From: Candidatus Calditenuis fumarioli
GTDB taxonomy: Archaea; Thermoproteota; Nitrososphaeria_A; Caldarchaeales; Calditenuaceae
Reading direction: 5' to 3'
Assembly (NCBI GenBank): GCA_030059665.1
Contig: JANVYR010000002.1
Span: 185,261 to 249,260, forward strand
DNA: 64,000 nucleotides
In this document: positions 32,980 through 43,162 of the stretch, piece by piece
How positions within the stretch are numbered: the first letter of the stretch is position 1
Layout: every line of letters begins with the position of its first letter
Position numbers and translations under genes: made by a program
Notes under the pieces: model-generated
Databases searched by the model: none
What the model was told of the DNA's origin: nothing
The model's input: the letters and a program-made list of their open reading frames with translations, nothing else

Positions 32980-35074
32980 CCCGGTAGAGGGTCATCGAGT
33001 TCAGCGTCACCGAGATGGAGCTCATGGCCATAGCAACCGCCGAGAAGACGGGGTTCAGCAGCACCCCGAACGGGTAGAGGATGCCGGCGGCTATCGGTAT
33101 GAGGGCCACGTTGTACGCGAAGGCCCAGAAGAGGTTCTGCTTGATCTTCGCGGTGGTGACCTTGCTCAGCTCTATCGCCCTGACCACGTCCCTCAGGTCG
33201 TTCCTGAGCAGGACGATGCTCCCCGCCTGCTTCGCGATGTCCGTGCCGGAGCCTATTGCTATCCCCACGTCGGCGGCCGTCAGGGCAGGAGCGTCGTTGA
33301 TGCCGTCCCCCACCATCGCAACCACCTCACCCCTCTCCCTCAATTCCCTCACAACTTCCGCCTTCTCCTCGGGCATGAGGGAGGCCCTGAACCCGTCGAC
33401 CCCGACCTCCTCGGCGATCGCCCTCGCGGTCACCTCGTTGTCGCCCGTCAACATGACCGTCCTGATCCCGCGCCTCCTCAGCTCCGAGATCACCTCCCTC
33501 GCCTCCTCCCGCGGCCTGTCCATGAGGGCAACAACTCCCGCCAGAACCCCGTCGACGGCCACCAGGACCGTCGTCATGCCAGATCCCTGGAGCTCCAGCA
33601 CCGGATCGAGGAGCTGGCCGTCACCGATCTGCGAGGCGGAGCCGCTGACCGACGAGGGTTTTCCGACGAGGACCCTCCTCCCTTCCACCTCAGCCTCCAC
33701 CCCCACACCGGGCCTCGTGACCGCGTTCCTCGGCTCGGCCACCTCTATCCCCGACCTCCTGGCGTGGTCGAGTATCGCCGATGCTATGGGGTGGTTCGAG
33801 GAGCGCTCGGCCGAGGCGGCGTAGAAGAGCACGTCCCGCTCGGTGAAGCCGTTGAAGGCGATCACCCTCACCACCTCGGGCCTGCCGCGAGTGATGGTTC
33901 CGGTCTTGTCGAGGGCCACCGTGGTAACCCTCCTCAGGAGGTCCAGGGCCTCGCCGGACCTGATCAGTATCCCCCGCCTCGCGGCCCTCCCCGCGCTTAT
34001 CATGATGGCTGCTGGTGTGGCGATCCCGAGGGCGCAGGGACACGCTATGATCAGGACTGAGACCGCGATCAGCACGGCGAAGCTCGCAGGCATACCCATC
34101 GCGAGACTCCAGAAGAGGGAGGCTCCCAACGCGACCGAGACTACCACCGGCACGAAGACCGATGCCACTTTATCCGCGAGCCTCTGGAGCGGGACCCTCG
34201 AGAGTATCGCCTCCTGAACCGTTCGGATCACCTGGGAGAACGTGGTCTCGTGACCGGTCCTGACGGCCCTCACCTTGATCAGTCCCGTTAGGTTGACGGT
34301 GCCCGCGATCACCTCGTCGCCGACCGACTTCTCGACGGGGACGCTCTCCCCTGTCATGGCCGACTGGTCTACGCTGGTGAAGCCCTCCTCCACCACGCCG
34401 TCAACTGGGATCCTCTCTCCGGGCCTGACCAGCACCAGCTCCCCCGGCTGCACCTCCTCCGCGGGGACCTCGACCTCCTCTCCGTCCCTGATCACCGTCG
34501 CCTTGTCCGGGTGCATCTCGTAGAGGGACCTCACCGCCTCCTCTGCCCTGACCCTGACGGTGTGCTCGAGCGTCCTGCCCAGTAGTATGAGGCCGATGAT
34601 CAGGGTCGACTCCATGAAGTAGTAACGGTGCGGGCCGGGCGGCGCCGGTATCAGGACAGGGACGATGCCGAGGTCCTGCAGGACGAGGAGCGCGCTGTAG
34701 GCCCAGGCGGTCGTGGTGCCTATGGCTATGAGGCTGTCCATGTTGGCCTGTCTCGCCCTGATCGCGTCGATCAGCCCCCTGTAGAAGCGGAGGCCGGCCG
34801 TGAACTGGACCGCCGTGGCGAGCGCCATCAGCAGCAGGCCGCTGGGGTGGAGTCCCAGGAGGACCGGGAGGAGGAACTCGGAGACGGTGATGATGGCACC
34901 GGCGGCGAGCGCGAAGGCCACGAGGTACCTGAGCCTCCTCAGCTCGATCTCAGGTTGCATGAACTGGAGCATGCACGATTGGCTGCAGAAGTAGTAGAGG
35001 ACGCCGTTTCTGGAGACCTTGAACTCGGCCGTCGACTCGTCCACGTACATGCCGCAGACTACGTCCCTCGCCAT
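32969..35074 (-). CDS. Copper-type P1B ATPase with N-terminal YHS domain
   Basis: ATG at 35074; 701 residues. An N-terminal YHS-type metal-binding domain ('[10 protein letters not shown]' and '[11 protein letters not shown]') replaces the usual HMA domains. Then come the P1B core: membrane helices, actuator 'TGESVPV', the metal-path '[11 protein letters not shown]', phosphorylation site 'DKTGTITRG', nucleotide-domain 'HPIASAI', and hinge '[12 protein letters not shown]'. CPC marks Cu(I)/Ag(I) exporters. It would move copper out across the membrane using ATP. YHS-fused ATPases are known in copper handling. Transcription is divergent from the DUF420 gene, with only about 64 bases between starts. 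Confidence 0.92.
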   Translation of the reverse strand: MARDVVCGMYVDESTAEFKVSRNGVLYYFCSQSCMLQFMQPEIELRRLRYLVAFALAAGAIITVSEFLLPVLLGLHPSGLLLMALATAVQFTAGLRFYRGLIDAIRARQANMDSLIAIGTTTAWAYSALLVLQDLGIVPVLIPAPPGPHRYYFMESTLIIGLILLGRTLEHTVRVRAEEAVRSLYEMHPDKATVIRDGEEVEVPAEEVQPGELVLVRPGERIPVDGVVEEGFTSVDQSAMTGESVPVEKSVGDEVIAGTVNLTGLIKVRAVRTGHETTFSQVIRTVQEAILSRVPLQRLADKVASVFVPVVVSVALGASLFWSLAMGMPASFAVLIAVSVLIIACPCALGIATPAAIMISAGRAARRGILIRSGEALDLLRRVTTVALDKTGTITRGRPEVVRVIAFNGFTERDVLFYAASAERSSNHPIASAILDHARRSGIEVAEPRNAVTRPGVGVEAEVEGRRVLVGKPSSVSGSASQIGDGQLLDPVLELQGSGMTTVLVAVDGVLAGVVALMDRPREEAREVISELRRRGIRTVMLTGDNEVTARAIAEEVGVDGFRASLMPEEKAEVVRELRERGEVVAMVGDGINDAPALTAADVGIAIGSGTDIAKQAGSIVLLRNDLRDVVRAIELSKVTTAKIKQNLFWAFAYNVALIPIAAGILYPFGVLLNPVFSAVAMAMSSISVTLNSMTLYRVSL

Positions 35075-35138
35075 CCTTCCAGTAGAGTTCCGGTTCCCCT
35101 GATATAATTATCGAGTGGACAAGGCTTCGTTAGATGCG

Positions 35139-35696
35139 ATGGGCCAGGTCAGGTCCCGCGTCGGCGTGAGGCGTCAGGCTGCGGTCACGGCGCTACTCAC
35201 CGCGCTCTCGTACTCGTTGCTCGCATACCTGCTCACCTACCACAGGCCCGATCACGCGGAGAGCCCTCTGCTCGGGGTCCTCCCCCACGCGATAGCGCTC
35301 GTCAACGCGGCGGGCGTCGTCTCGCTCCAGCTCGGTTACAGGGCCATAAGAAGGGGCGACGTGAGGGGACACAGGAACTTCATGGGCCTCAGCTTCGCGC
35401 TGATAGCGGCGTTCCTCACGATGTACGTCACGAGGCTCGTCCTGGGAGGCACGGAGGTCTACCGGGGCCCTCAGGTGATCAGGGACTTCGTCTACCTCCC
35501 GGTGCTTGCTGTACACCTGGGCCTCTCGATCGTCTCGGTTCCTATGGTCCTCTTCAACGTCCTCACGGGTCTTACGATCCCCTACGGCTCGATCGGTGAT
35601 ACCCCCCATCCACGTGTCGGAAAGGCGGCGTACGTCTGCTGGTCCCTCAGCCTCGCGCTGGGGATAGTCGTGTACGTTTTGCTGAGGTGGACGTGA
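35139..35696 (+). CDS. DUF420 family membrane protein
   Basis: ATG 35139 fits TATA-like gatataatta (35101-35110) by about 30 bases; an in-frame GTG at 35115 is the longer option. The 185-residue product has about five transmembrane helices with conserved-looking His in 'VLPHAIALVNAAG', 'RGHRNFMGL' and 'VLAVHLGLS', and 'HPRVGKAAY' before the last helix. This is the DUF420 pattern, a family often near cytochrome oxidase and copper genes; here it lies beside the copper ATPase. Biochemical role unknown. Confidence 0.85.
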   Translation: MGQVRSRVGVRRQAAVTALLTALSYSLLAYLLTYHRPDHAESPLLGVLPHAIALVNAAGVVSLQLGYRAIRRGDVRGHRNFMGLSFALIAAFLTMYVTRLVLGGTEVYRGPQVIRDFVYLPVLAVHLGLSIVSVPMVLFNVLTGLTIPYGSIGDTPHPRVGKAAYVCWSLSLALGIVVYVLLRWT

Positions 35697-35709
35697 GCGT
35701 TGAGGGCCG

Positions 35710-38226
35710 CTAACCCTTCGCCTCGACGGGCCTGGAGAGCGCCGCTATCCTCTCCATCATCCTCCTGTTCTCCTCCCTCAGCCTCTCGAGCTCCTCTCTC
35801 AGCGCCTTGTACTCGGTTCCCCGCTCCAGCGCCTTCCTCACCTTCTCCGCAGCATCCCTCGCGGCCCTCCTCACCATCTCGTACGGGTCCGACTCGGCCA
35901 TCTGGTTGAGGATGCCGATGACCTGAGGTGTGATCAGCTCCGCGCAGGCAGCGACCACCGCCCTCCTGACCCTGTAGCTCTCGTCGCGTGAGAGCTCCCT
36001 GAGCCTCTCGATCACCTCCCTCCTCCCGGGGAACCTGCCGAGGAGCGATGCCGCAACGGCCCTTACGTGGCTCGGCCTGTCGTCCTCGGTGTAGCGCATT
36101 ATGACCCGCAGCGTCTCCTCGTCTCCGATCTCGGCAAGCCCCCTAAGGCACCCTGCGGTGATCGCGTTGTTGTGCGACGGGTCGTCGATGTGCCTCAGCA
36201 GCAGCCCCCTCACCGACTCGCCGCCGACCTTGCCCAGCGAGCTCGCAGCGGCCTGCCTCGTGTAGTACCCCTCCTTCGGGTCCTCGAGGACGGAGGTGAG
36301 GGCCTCGATCACCTCCCTGTCGCCCTTGAAGGCCGAGAGGGCCTCGCAGATCGCGGTCCGCACCTTCTTGTTGTTGACGGTCCTCAGGGCCTCGAGCAGC
36401 TCCCTCCGGGCCGACTCGGTCCTCGCGTTACCGAGGGCCTTGGCCGCCTCCACCGCGACCCCCCAGAAGGTCTTCGGAGACCTCAGCACCTCTCCAAGCG
36501 CCTCCACCGCCCTCTGGCTGCCGCTTTTACCCAGCGCCCTCGCCGCGAGAACCCTGCAGTACGTGTGCACGTCCTCCTTGAGGATCCTGATCCAGACCTC
36601 GTCGCCGAGTTTGCGCTCGATGACCGCGAAGGCCTCGAACCTCGGGTCGACGCAGACCCACCTCGGCCTCTCCTCGACCGGGAGGACGAAGACCTCCTCC
36701 CTCGACCTCAGCTCGACCCTGAACTCCCTTCTGCCGGAGGGGAGGTTGACCTCGATCGCGAGCGGCACCCAGTACTCCGGAAGCGAGTCGTCGCCCTGCG
36801 TCTGCCTGAACCTGAGCCTGAGGGTTCTGGAGGCCTCGTCGTACTCCTCCTCCACCGATATCACGGGATGGCCGGCGTTGTAGAGGTACTGCTCGAAGAA
36901 GAGCTCGAGGTTCCTGCCGCTCACCTCCTCCAGCACCTTCCTCAGGTCCTCCGTGTCCGCGGTCCTCCGGGCGAACCTCCTCAGGAACTCGCTGAGGCCC
37001 TTCCTGAAGGTCTCGTCGCCGAGGAGGGACCTCAGGGCGTTCAGCACCAGCGCTCCCTTCGGGTAGGCGTGGGAGTCGAAGAGCTCCGCCGCGTACTTGT
37101 AGACCCTCGTGACGATGGGCCTCGCGTACCTCTCCCTGTACTCGCTCAGGTAGGAGTCGAGGTCCCTGATCATCTCGTAGACGAACTCGTCCTCGCCCTT
37201 GTCGTGGAGCACGAAGAGGTTCTCGAGGTAGGTGGCGAAGCTCTCGTTCAGCCATATGTGGGGCCAGTCACGGCACGTCACGAGGTCCCCGAACCACTGG
37301 TGGACCAGCTCGTGCGCCACCAGCGGGTCGCTCGTGAACTCCTCGTGCGCCAGCTCGTCGTGCAGGGTCAGGTCCGTGAGCGTGGTGGCCGTTGTGTTCT
37401 CCATGCCTCCGAAGATGAACTCGTGCACCACCACCTGCGCGTACTTCCTGTAGGGGTACGGGTAGCTGAGGTACGAGCTGAGGAAGTCGATCACCTTGGG
37501 CGTCTTCGAGAAGCTCAGGTGCGCTTTCTCCCTCCACCCCCTCGGAACGTAGTACTGGAGCAGGACGCCGTTGTGTCTCTCCTCGATCAGCTCGAACTCG
37601 CCGGCGGCCACGCTGATCAGGTACGGCGCGTGCGGAACGTCCATCAGCCAGTGCCAGACCTCCTCGTCGCCGATCACCTCGTGCCTCACCAGGTCTCCGT
37701 TGGAGACCGCGACTAAACCGCGGGGGACGTGGATCACCAGCTCGGAGGTGTGCTTGACGGATGGGTGGTCGAGCAGCACCATCCAGTACCGGTTGTACTC
37801 CGTCTCTCCCTGGCTCCAGCACTGCAACCCCCTCTCCGGGTTGGCCCTGTCGGGTCCGACGAAGTGGAACCCCTTCCTCGGCGCGGCCCTGTACTCCACC
37901 TCTACGACCGGCTCCCTTCCCCTCACCCTCACCGAGAGGAGCTGGCCGTCGTAGTGCCACTCCGTTTGAGAGCCGTTGGCGGTGACCCGCGAGATCTCCA
38001 GCTCGCACGCGTCGAGCCTCACCCATCCATCCCCGTCCTCGGGCCTGCTCAGCCTGATCTCCTCGCGTCCCCTGATGCTCCTCGAGCGGAAGTCGATCCA
38101 GAGCTCCAGCTTCAGGTGCCTGACCGAGAAGCCCCTGTCCGGCGGGTAAACCGCTGCGTACTCCGGGTAAGCGAAGTCCCTTCCGGGCTTGAGGTAGGGA
38201 TGGACCTTCAACTCCTTCGGCCGCAC
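35710..38226 (-). CDS. M1 family aminopeptidase with C-terminal HEAT repeats
   Basis: GTG 38226 is the likely start: a TATA-like gtatttt lies about 25 bases upstream, and the longer frame to 38457 is Arg/Pro-rich and not family-like. The product is 838 residues: M1 N-terminal beta domain, the exopeptidase motif 'FGGMENT', zinc motif 'HELVHQWFGDLVT' with 'LNESFATYLE', a helical domain, then about 280 residues of HEAT repeats ('VRTAICEALSAFKGDREVIEAL' style units), and a short coiled coil. M1 enzymes remove N-terminal amino acids from peptides in the cytoplasm. The M1-plus-HEAT arrangement resembles that of TAF2, but here the zinc site is intact, so it is probably an active enzyme. Confidence 0.92.
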   Translation of the reverse strand: MRPKELKVHPYLKPGRDFAYPEYAAVYPPDRGFSVRHLKLELWIDFRSRSIRGREEIRLSRPEDGDGWVRLDACELEISRVTANGSQTEWHYDGQLLSVRVRGREPVVEVEYRAAPRKGFHFVGPDRANPERGLQCWSQGETEYNRYWMVLLDHPSVKHTSELVIHVPRGLVAVSNGDLVRHEVIGDEEVWHWLMDVPHAPYLISVAAGEFELIEERHNGVLLQYYVPRGWREKAHLSFSKTPKVIDFLSSYLSYPYPYRKYAQVVVHEFIFGGMENTTATTLTDLTLHDELAHEEFTSDPLVAHELVHQWFGDLVTCRDWPHIWLNESFATYLENLFVLHDKGEDEFVYEMIRDLDSYLSEYRERYARPIVTRVYKYAAELFDSHAYPKGALVLNALRSLLGDETFRKGLSEFLRRFARRTADTEDLRKVLEEVSGRNLELFFEQYLYNAGHPVISVEEEYDEASRTLRLRFRQTQGDDSLPEYWVPLAIEVNLPSGRREFRVELRSREEVFVLPVEERPRWVCVDPRFEAFAVIERKLGDEVWIRILKEDVHTYCRVLAARALGKSGSQRAVEALGEVLRSPKTFWGVAVEAAKALGNARTESARRELLEALRTVNNKKVRTAICEALSAFKGDREVIEALTSVLEDPKEGYYTRQAAASSLGKVGGESVRGLLLRHIDDPSHNNAITAGCLRGLAEIGDEETLRVIMRYTEDDRPSHVRAVAASLLGRFPGRREVIERLRELSRDESYRVRRAVVAACAELITPQVIGILNQMAESDPYEMVRRAARDAAEKVRKALERGTEYKALREELERLREENRRMMERIAALSRPVEAKG

Positions 38227-38537
38227 ATCATCTCCGGAGTTGCAAAATACCTTTGCCGCGCGTCCCTCCTCGGAGCCGTTGGTCGAGCGAAGGTCCTGCG
38301 GTCGGCAGCAACCGGTTCGCTGCACGTGGACGTCGTTTCCGGGCTGAGAGGGGTCTCTGCGAAGGGCGGGTCGGTCACGGCTCCAAGCGGAGGGGGTCGG
38401 CGACGCGTCGGGCTGGCGTGGTTCCGGAGCGTCCTCGAGCGACCATAGGTGGGTCATCGGGAGGGATTATGACGGTATTGGGACCCCCTCTCCCCGAGGT
38501 GTGGATATAGGTCAGAGGATGATACTGCAGTATCAGG
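38227..38537. promoter_or_regulatory. Divergent promoter region between aminopeptidase and replication operon
   Basis: No gene is supported in these 311 bases. The left part carries the aminopeptidase promoter on the minus strand. The right part carries gatata at 38504-38509 and the palindrome at 38520-38535 in front of the GINS gene. Confidence 0.5.
38520..38535. promoter_or_regulatory. 16-bp perfect palindrome at the start site of the GINS-MCM-Hel308 operon
   Basis: TGATACTGCAGTATCA is an exact 16-base palindrome ending two bases before the TTG start of the GINS gene. TATA-like gatata lies 11-16 bases upstream of it, so the palindrome should cover the transcription start. A bound dimer would block initiation of the whole replication operon (inference). 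Confidence 0.65.
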
Positions 38538-39023
38538 TTGCTGGACGAGCTGGTGACGCTGAGGGTGAGGTTCACGACCGACGTCCAGAGGATCGCCTTC
38601 GGAGGGAGGAGACTCGAGGGCATCAGGGCCGGGTCCGTGCTGGAGGTTCCGGCCTGGGTCGCGGACGTCCTCGGTGAGGCGAGGCTGGCCGAGGTGGTCG
38701 ATGAGGTCGGGCTCCAGCAGCTCTACCAGCTCCTCGTAAGGGAGCGGAGGGGCGCGGAGCCGGTCCAGCTTCCGGAGGGTTTCTACCCGAAGGTGAGGAG
38801 GGCCCTCTCGAGGGCTCAGAGGGAGGAGGCACAGCGGATCGAGAACGTCCTGAGGGACGTGGTCAACCTCCGGCTCAGCAAGCTCATCCCCGCAGCGCTG
38901 AAGTCGCCCGATCCCGAGTGGATCAGGAACCTCACCCCCGAGGAGCGCCTCCTCTTCGAGGACCTGAAGGCCCGCATCAGGGAGTTCTACTCCTCGGTTC
39001 TGGAGGTGAGGGGACGTGGGTGA
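38538..39023 (+). CDS. GINS complex subunit (Gins23-like)
   Basis: TTG start directly after a 16-base palindrome; 161 residues. The sequence has the GINS A-domain pattern: an N-terminal small beta domain ('VTLRVRFTTDVQRIAFGGRRL') and a helical domain with 'LPEGFYPKVRRALSRAQREE'. In many archaea a gins gene directly precedes mcm, as here, with an 8-base overlap. GINS binds MCM and Cdc45/RecJ to form the CMG replicative helicase at forks. The Gins23 versus Gins51 assignment rests on order and the N-terminal B-like domain, so it is tentative. Confidence 0.85.
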   Translation: MLDELVTLRVRFTTDVQRIAFGGRRLEGIRAGSVLEVPAWVADVLGEARLAEVVDEVGLQQLYQLLVRERRGAEPVQLPEGFYPKVRRALSRAQREEAQRIENVLRDVVNLRLSKLIPAALKSPDPEWIRNLTPEERLLFEDLKARIREFYSSVLEVRGRG

Positions 39024-41013
39024 GCTCCCGGTCGAGGAGAGGCTCGCCGAGTTCTTCAAGCAGGAGAAGTACAGGGACCTGATAGCCCGGGCCGTTCTGA
39101 GCAACCGGAGGTCGGTTCCCGTCGACTTCGGCGATCTCCTGGTCTTCGACAGCGAGTTCGCCAACTCGCTCCTCGAGTCGCCTGACAAGGGCCTGCCCAT
39201 CCTGAACGCAGCGCTTAACGAGCAGGTCAGGATCGAGTTCCCCGACCAGACCACGAGGAGGTACGTCGCCAGGGTCAGGAACCTTCCGGAGACGCTCAGC
39301 ATCAGGTCGATCAGGGCCCAGCACCTGAGGAAGCTCGTCTCGGTCGACGGGATCGTGGTCAGGGCCTCATCGGTCAGGCCGATGCTGGTGAGGGCGACGT
39401 ACAGGTGCAGGTACTGCGGCAAGCTCTACTCCGTCGAGCGCCAGAGGCCGCCGCCGAGGTGCGAGAGCCCGAGGTGCGCCGACAAGAGGCCGAGCTTCGA
39501 GTTCCTCGAGGAGGACTCGGAGTACGTGGACTTCCAGCTGATCGGCCTCCAGGAGAAGCCGGAGGAGCTCCCACCCGGTCAGCTCCCCAGGACGATCGAG
39601 GTCTCCCTGACGGAGGACCTGGTGGACACCGTCGCTCCGGGAGACAGGGTTACCGTCTGCGGTGTCGTGAGGGCGATCTCCGACGCGAGGGAGCAGTCTG
39701 CGGGCCCCCTGAGGCTCAGGATAGAGGGCATCTCGGTCGAGACGAGGGGGAAGGAGATGGAGTCGCTCGCGATAACGCCCCAGGAGGAGAGGGAGTTCCT
39801 GAGGATGGCCTCCCAGCCGGGGTTCTACGAGACCCTCATCGAGTCTATCGCGCCGTCGATACAGGGCCACACCCACATCAAGGAAGCGATACTCCTGGCC
39901 CTCGTAGGCAGCCGCCAGAAGGTCTTCCCCGACGGCGTCAGGGTCAGGGGAGACATCCACCTGCTGCTGGTGGGAGATCCGGGAACCGCGAAGTCGACGC
40001 TCCTCCTCTACGCCGCCCAGATAGCTCCGAGGGGGGTGTACACAACCGGGAGGGGTTCGACCGCGGCTGGCCTCACGGCGGCCGTCATCCGGGAGCAGGG
40101 AGGAGGGATGGTCCTCGAGGCCGGTGCCACGGTTCTGGCGGACATGGGGGTGTGCGTCGTCGACGAGATCGACAAGATGAGGCCGGAGGACAGGGTCGCC
40201 ATGCACGAGGTCATGGCCAACCAGACCGTGAGCATCGCGAAGGGAGGGATCGTTGCGACGCTGAACGCCCGCTGCAGCATCCTCGCGGCCGCCAACCCCG
40301 AGCTGGGCCGTTACGACCCCTACAGGCCCTTCAACGAGAACGTCAACCTCCCCGTGACGCTGCTGAGCAGGTTCGACCTGATCTTCGTCCTGCGCGACGA
40401 ACCGAACCCCGAGATGGACAGGAGGATCTCGAGCCACATGCTGGAGCTCCACATGCACGGTAGGGCTCCCGAGAGCAAGGCCCTGCCACCGGAGACGCTG
40501 AAGAAGTACATTGCGTTCGCGAAGAGGTTCACGCCGGTCCTGAGCAGGGAGGCTGCCGAGGAGCTGCAGCGGTTCTACCTCCAGATGAGGTCGGTCTACG
40601 AGAGGACCTCGACGGTGGCGATCACCGCGCGGCAGCTCGAGTCCCTCGTCAGGCTGGCGGAGGCAAGGGCGAGGGCGCTGCTGAGGGATGTGGTCACGAA
40701 GGAGGACGCGGAGGTGGCCATCAGGCTGATGAAGAGGAGCCTCTCCGAGGTGGGGATCGACGTGGAGACCGGGAAGCCCGACATCGACGTGATAATGTCC
40801 GGGAAGCCGAGGAGCGTGAGGGAGAAGCTCACGCTGGTCATCGACACCATCAGGAAACTCGAGCAGGCCCACGGCTACGCCGACGACGCTGCCCTCCGGC
40901 AGGAGCTCGAGGGTAAGGGCCTCACCAAGGCCGAGATCGACAGGATCCTGAACAGGATGATCTCCGAGGGGAGGATCTACTCGCCGAAGCCCGGCGCCTA
41001 CCGGGTCACATGA
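39016..41013 (+). CDS. mcm: MCM replicative DNA helicase
   Basis: GTG start overlapping the GINS gene by 8 bases; 665 residues, normal for archaeal MCM. The N-terminal domain includes a zinc-binding site ('CRYCGKLYS' and 'CESPRCADKR'). The AAA+ core has Walker A 'GDPGTAKST', Walker B 'VCVVDEIDKM', sensor 1 'AAANPELGRYDP' and arginine finger 'LLSRFDLIF'; a C-terminal winged helix follows ('LTKAEIDRILNRMISEGRIY'). It unwinds DNA ahead of the fork as a hexamer. No intein is present in this gene, although archaeal mcm genes often carry them. The hel308 gene starts one base after its stop. Confidence 0.96.
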   Translation: MGELPVEERLAEFFKQEKYRDLIARAVLSNRRSVPVDFGDLLVFDSEFANSLLESPDKGLPILNAALNEQVRIEFPDQTTRRYVARVRNLPETLSIRSIRAQHLRKLVSVDGIVVRASSVRPMLVRATYRCRYCGKLYSVERQRPPPRCESPRCADKRPSFEFLEEDSEYVDFQLIGLQEKPEELPPGQLPRTIEVSLTEDLVDTVAPGDRVTVCGVVRAISDAREQSAGPLRLRIEGISVETRGKEMESLAITPQEEREFLRMASQPGFYETLIESIAPSIQGHTHIKEAILLALVGSRQKVFPDGVRVRGDIHLLLVGDPGTAKSTLLLYAAQIAPRGVYTTGRGSTAAGLTAAVIREQGGGMVLEAGATVLADMGVCVVDEIDKMRPEDRVAMHEVMANQTVSIAKGGIVATLNARCSILAAANPELGRYDPYRPFNENVNLPVTLLSRFDLIFVLRDEPNPEMDRRISSHMLELHMHGRAPESKALPPETLKKYIAFAKRFTPVLSREAAEELQRFYLQMRSVYERTSTVAITARQLESLVRLAEARARALLRDVVTKEDAEVAIRLMKRSLSEVGIDVETGKPDIDVIMSGKPRSVREKLTLVIDTIRKLEQAHGYADDAALRQELEGKGLTKAEIDRILNRMISEGRIYSPKPGAYRVT

Positions 41014-41014
41014 G

Positions 41015-43162
41015 ATGATCAGGATAGAGGACCTGGGCCTTCCGGAGGGGCTGACGAGGGCCCTCCGCAACGAGGGCGTTCAGGTGCTCTACCCGCATCA
41101 GGAGGAGGCGATCAGGAGGGGTCTACTTGAGGGGAGGAACATGGTGGTCACCGCGCCCACCGCATCCGGCAAGACGCTCCTTGCGATGCTGGCGGCCCAC
41201 AGGGCGATCTCCTCGGGCAGGAAGGTCCTCTACCTGACCCCTTTGAGGGCGCTCACGTCCGAGAAGCTGGAGGAGTTCTCGAAGGTCTTCAGGGAGTCGG
41301 GGCTCGGGGTGAGGGTGAGGGCCGTCTCGGGGGACTACGACGATCCCGGCGAGTGGCTGGCGGAGTACGACCTGATCGTATCGACGTACGAGAAGGCCGA
41401 CAGCCTGGTCAGGCACGGAGCCAGCTGGCTCGGCAGTGTAGGGCTGGTGGTGGTCGACGAGGTCCACATGATCGGCGACCGGGACAGGGGACCGACGCTC
41501 GAGATGACGGTTGCGAAGCTCCAGGAGGCCTGTAGCGAGCCGAGCTTCCTCTGCCTCAGCGCGACCGTGAGGAACGGTGAGGAGCTCGCCGGGTGGCTCG
41601 ACGCGGAGCTGATCAGGTCCGACTTCAGGCCGGTGCCGCTGATCGAGGGCGTCTTCGCGGGCGGAAGGCTGCTGCTCTCCGATGGCACCACGAGGACCCT
41701 CGAGGGCCCTGACCCTCTGATGGAGCTCGTGGCCGAGTCGCTCCGGGACGGAGGTCAGGTGCTGGTCTTCGCGATGACGAGGAAGAGGGCCGAGGAGTAC
41801 GCCGCGAGGATCGCGGGGTCGCTCCTGGAGACCGGTGACGACCCGAGGCTCGAGGAGTACGCCAGGGAGGTCCTGGAGGAGAGGGAGTCGCCCTTCAGCG
41901 AGAGGCTCTCCTTGCTGATTCGGAGGGGAGTAGCCTTCCATCACGCGGGCCTCAGCTACCACCACAGGCGGACCGTCGAGGAGGCCTTCCGGTCGAGGGC
42001 ATTAAGGGTCCTCTGCTCGACCACCACGCTCGCAGCGGGCGTCAACCTACCGGCCAGAACGGTGATCATACCGGAGTACAGGAAGTTCAGGGGTCCGGGG
42101 TACGTGGAGGAGCTGACGGTGATGGAGTACAAGCAGCTCTCCGGGAGGGCCGGGAGGCCCCAGTTCGACAGGGTCGGGTACGCCATCCTCATGGCCCGGC
42201 ACGTAACAGACCTCCACTACCTCTTCGAGAAGTACGTGAGGGGGCTTCCGGAGCGGATCGTCTCCTCCCTCGCAAGCGACAGGCACCTGAGGTCGCACGT
42301 CCTCTCCCTGATCGCTTCGGGCATCGCGAGGACCGAGACGTCCCTCTTCAGGGTCCTCTCTCGGACCTTCTTCGCCCATCAGTTCGGCGCCAGGGTCCTG
42401 CTGGCCAAGACGGAGCCCGTGCTGGAGTTCCTCGAGTCGCACGGCATGATAACCAGGTCCGGAACGCTCGAGGTCACACCGCTCGGCAGGAGGGTCTCGG
42501 AGCTGTACATCGATCCGCTGACCGCTGTGAGGTTGCTCGAGATCGTACAGGAGCAGGAGAGCCTGACGGAGCTCGGCGCTCTCCTCGCGGTCTCCCTGAC
42601 GCCAGACATGAGGGACGTGACCTACCCCGCGATACACAGGTCCAAGGTCGAGTCGATGCTCGACGAGCACGCCGACCAGCTCCCCGTCCAGCCACCCGAC
42701 CCCTTCGACGACCCTGAGGGCTACGAGCTGTTCCTCGACGCGTTCGCGCTGTCGCTGCTGCTCCGCGACTGGATCAACGAGGTCCCCGAGCGAGAGATCT
42801 ACGAGCGGTACCGCATCGAGCCCGGCGACTTCGCAGCCCTCAGGGAGCGCGCAGAGTGGATCTCGTACGCAGCAGGACAGGTCATGAGGGTCGTGGGCAG
42901 GAAGGGGCTTGCGGGGGTCTTCGCGGTCATGAGCGATCGGATCAGGCACGGCGTAAGGTCCGAGCTGCTGGAGCTGGTCACGCTTCCGGAGATAGGCAGG
43001 GTTAGGGCGAGGGCTCTCTGGAGCCACGGGATAAGGTCGGTGAGGGACGTGGCTGAGGCTCCGCTCGAACGTCTCACGTCGGTGCCCGGGATCGGTCAGA
43101 GGATAGCCGAGAGGATCAAGGAGCATTCCCTCCGGCTCCTCGGCCCTTCACCGCGTTCCTGA
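41015..43162 (+). CDS. hel308: Hel308 family superfamily-2 DNA helicase
   Basis: ATG one base after the mcm stop; 715 residues, full length. Motif I is 'APTASGKT', motif II 'VVDEVHM' (DEVH), motif III 'LCLSATVRN', motif VI 'QLSGRAGRPQFD'; the ratchet and a C-terminal helix-hairpin-helix ('LTSVPGIGQRIAERIKEH') complete the Hel308 layout. The family acts 3'-5' at stalled forks and in recombination. Co-transcription with GINS and MCM supports a replication-restart job. Its 3' end overlaps the viral fibre gene on the other strand by 47 bases. Confidence 0.95.
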   Translation: MIRIEDLGLPEGLTRALRNEGVQVLYPHQEEAIRRGLLEGRNMVVTAPTASGKTLLAMLAAHRAISSGRKVLYLTPLRALTSEKLEEFSKVFRESGLGVRVRAVSGDYDDPGEWLAEYDLIVSTYEKADSLVRHGASWLGSVGLVVVDEVHMIGDRDRGPTLEMTVAKLQEACSEPSFLCLSATVRNGEELAGWLDAELIRSDFRPVPLIEGVFAGGRLLLSDGTTRTLEGPDPLMELVAESLRDGGQVLVFAMTRKRAEEYAARIAGSLLETGDDPRLEEYAREVLEERESPFSERLSLLIRRGVAFHHAGLSYHHRRTVEEAFRSRALRVLCSTTTLAAGVNLPARTVIIPEYRKFRGPGYVEELTVMEYKQLSGRAGRPQFDRVGYAILMARHVTDLHYLFEKYVRGLPERIVSSLASDRHLRSHVLSLIASGIARTETSLFRVLSRTFFAHQFGARVLLAKTEPVLEFLESHGMITRSGTLEVTPLGRRVSELYIDPLTAVRLLEIVQEQESLTELGALLAVSLTPDMRDVTYPAIHRSKVESMLDEHADQLPVQPPDPFDDPEGYELFLDAFALSLLLRDWINEVPEREIYERYRIEPGDFAALRERAEWISYAAGQVMRVVGRKGLAGVFAVMSDRIRHGVRSELLELVTLPEIGRVRARALWSHGIRSVRDVAEAPLERLTSVPGIGQRIAERIKEHSLRLLGPSPRS

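Noticed and set aside
36067-37716. Long plus-strand open frame of 549 codons opposite the aminopeptidase.
   Set aside because: It is an antisense shadow of a clear M1 aminopeptidase gene in GC-rich DNA; composition is His/Pro/Arg/Leu-rich with no domain.
39367-41070. Long minus-strand open frame opposite mcm.
   Set aside because: Antisense shadow of a full-length MCM; no plausible protein features.
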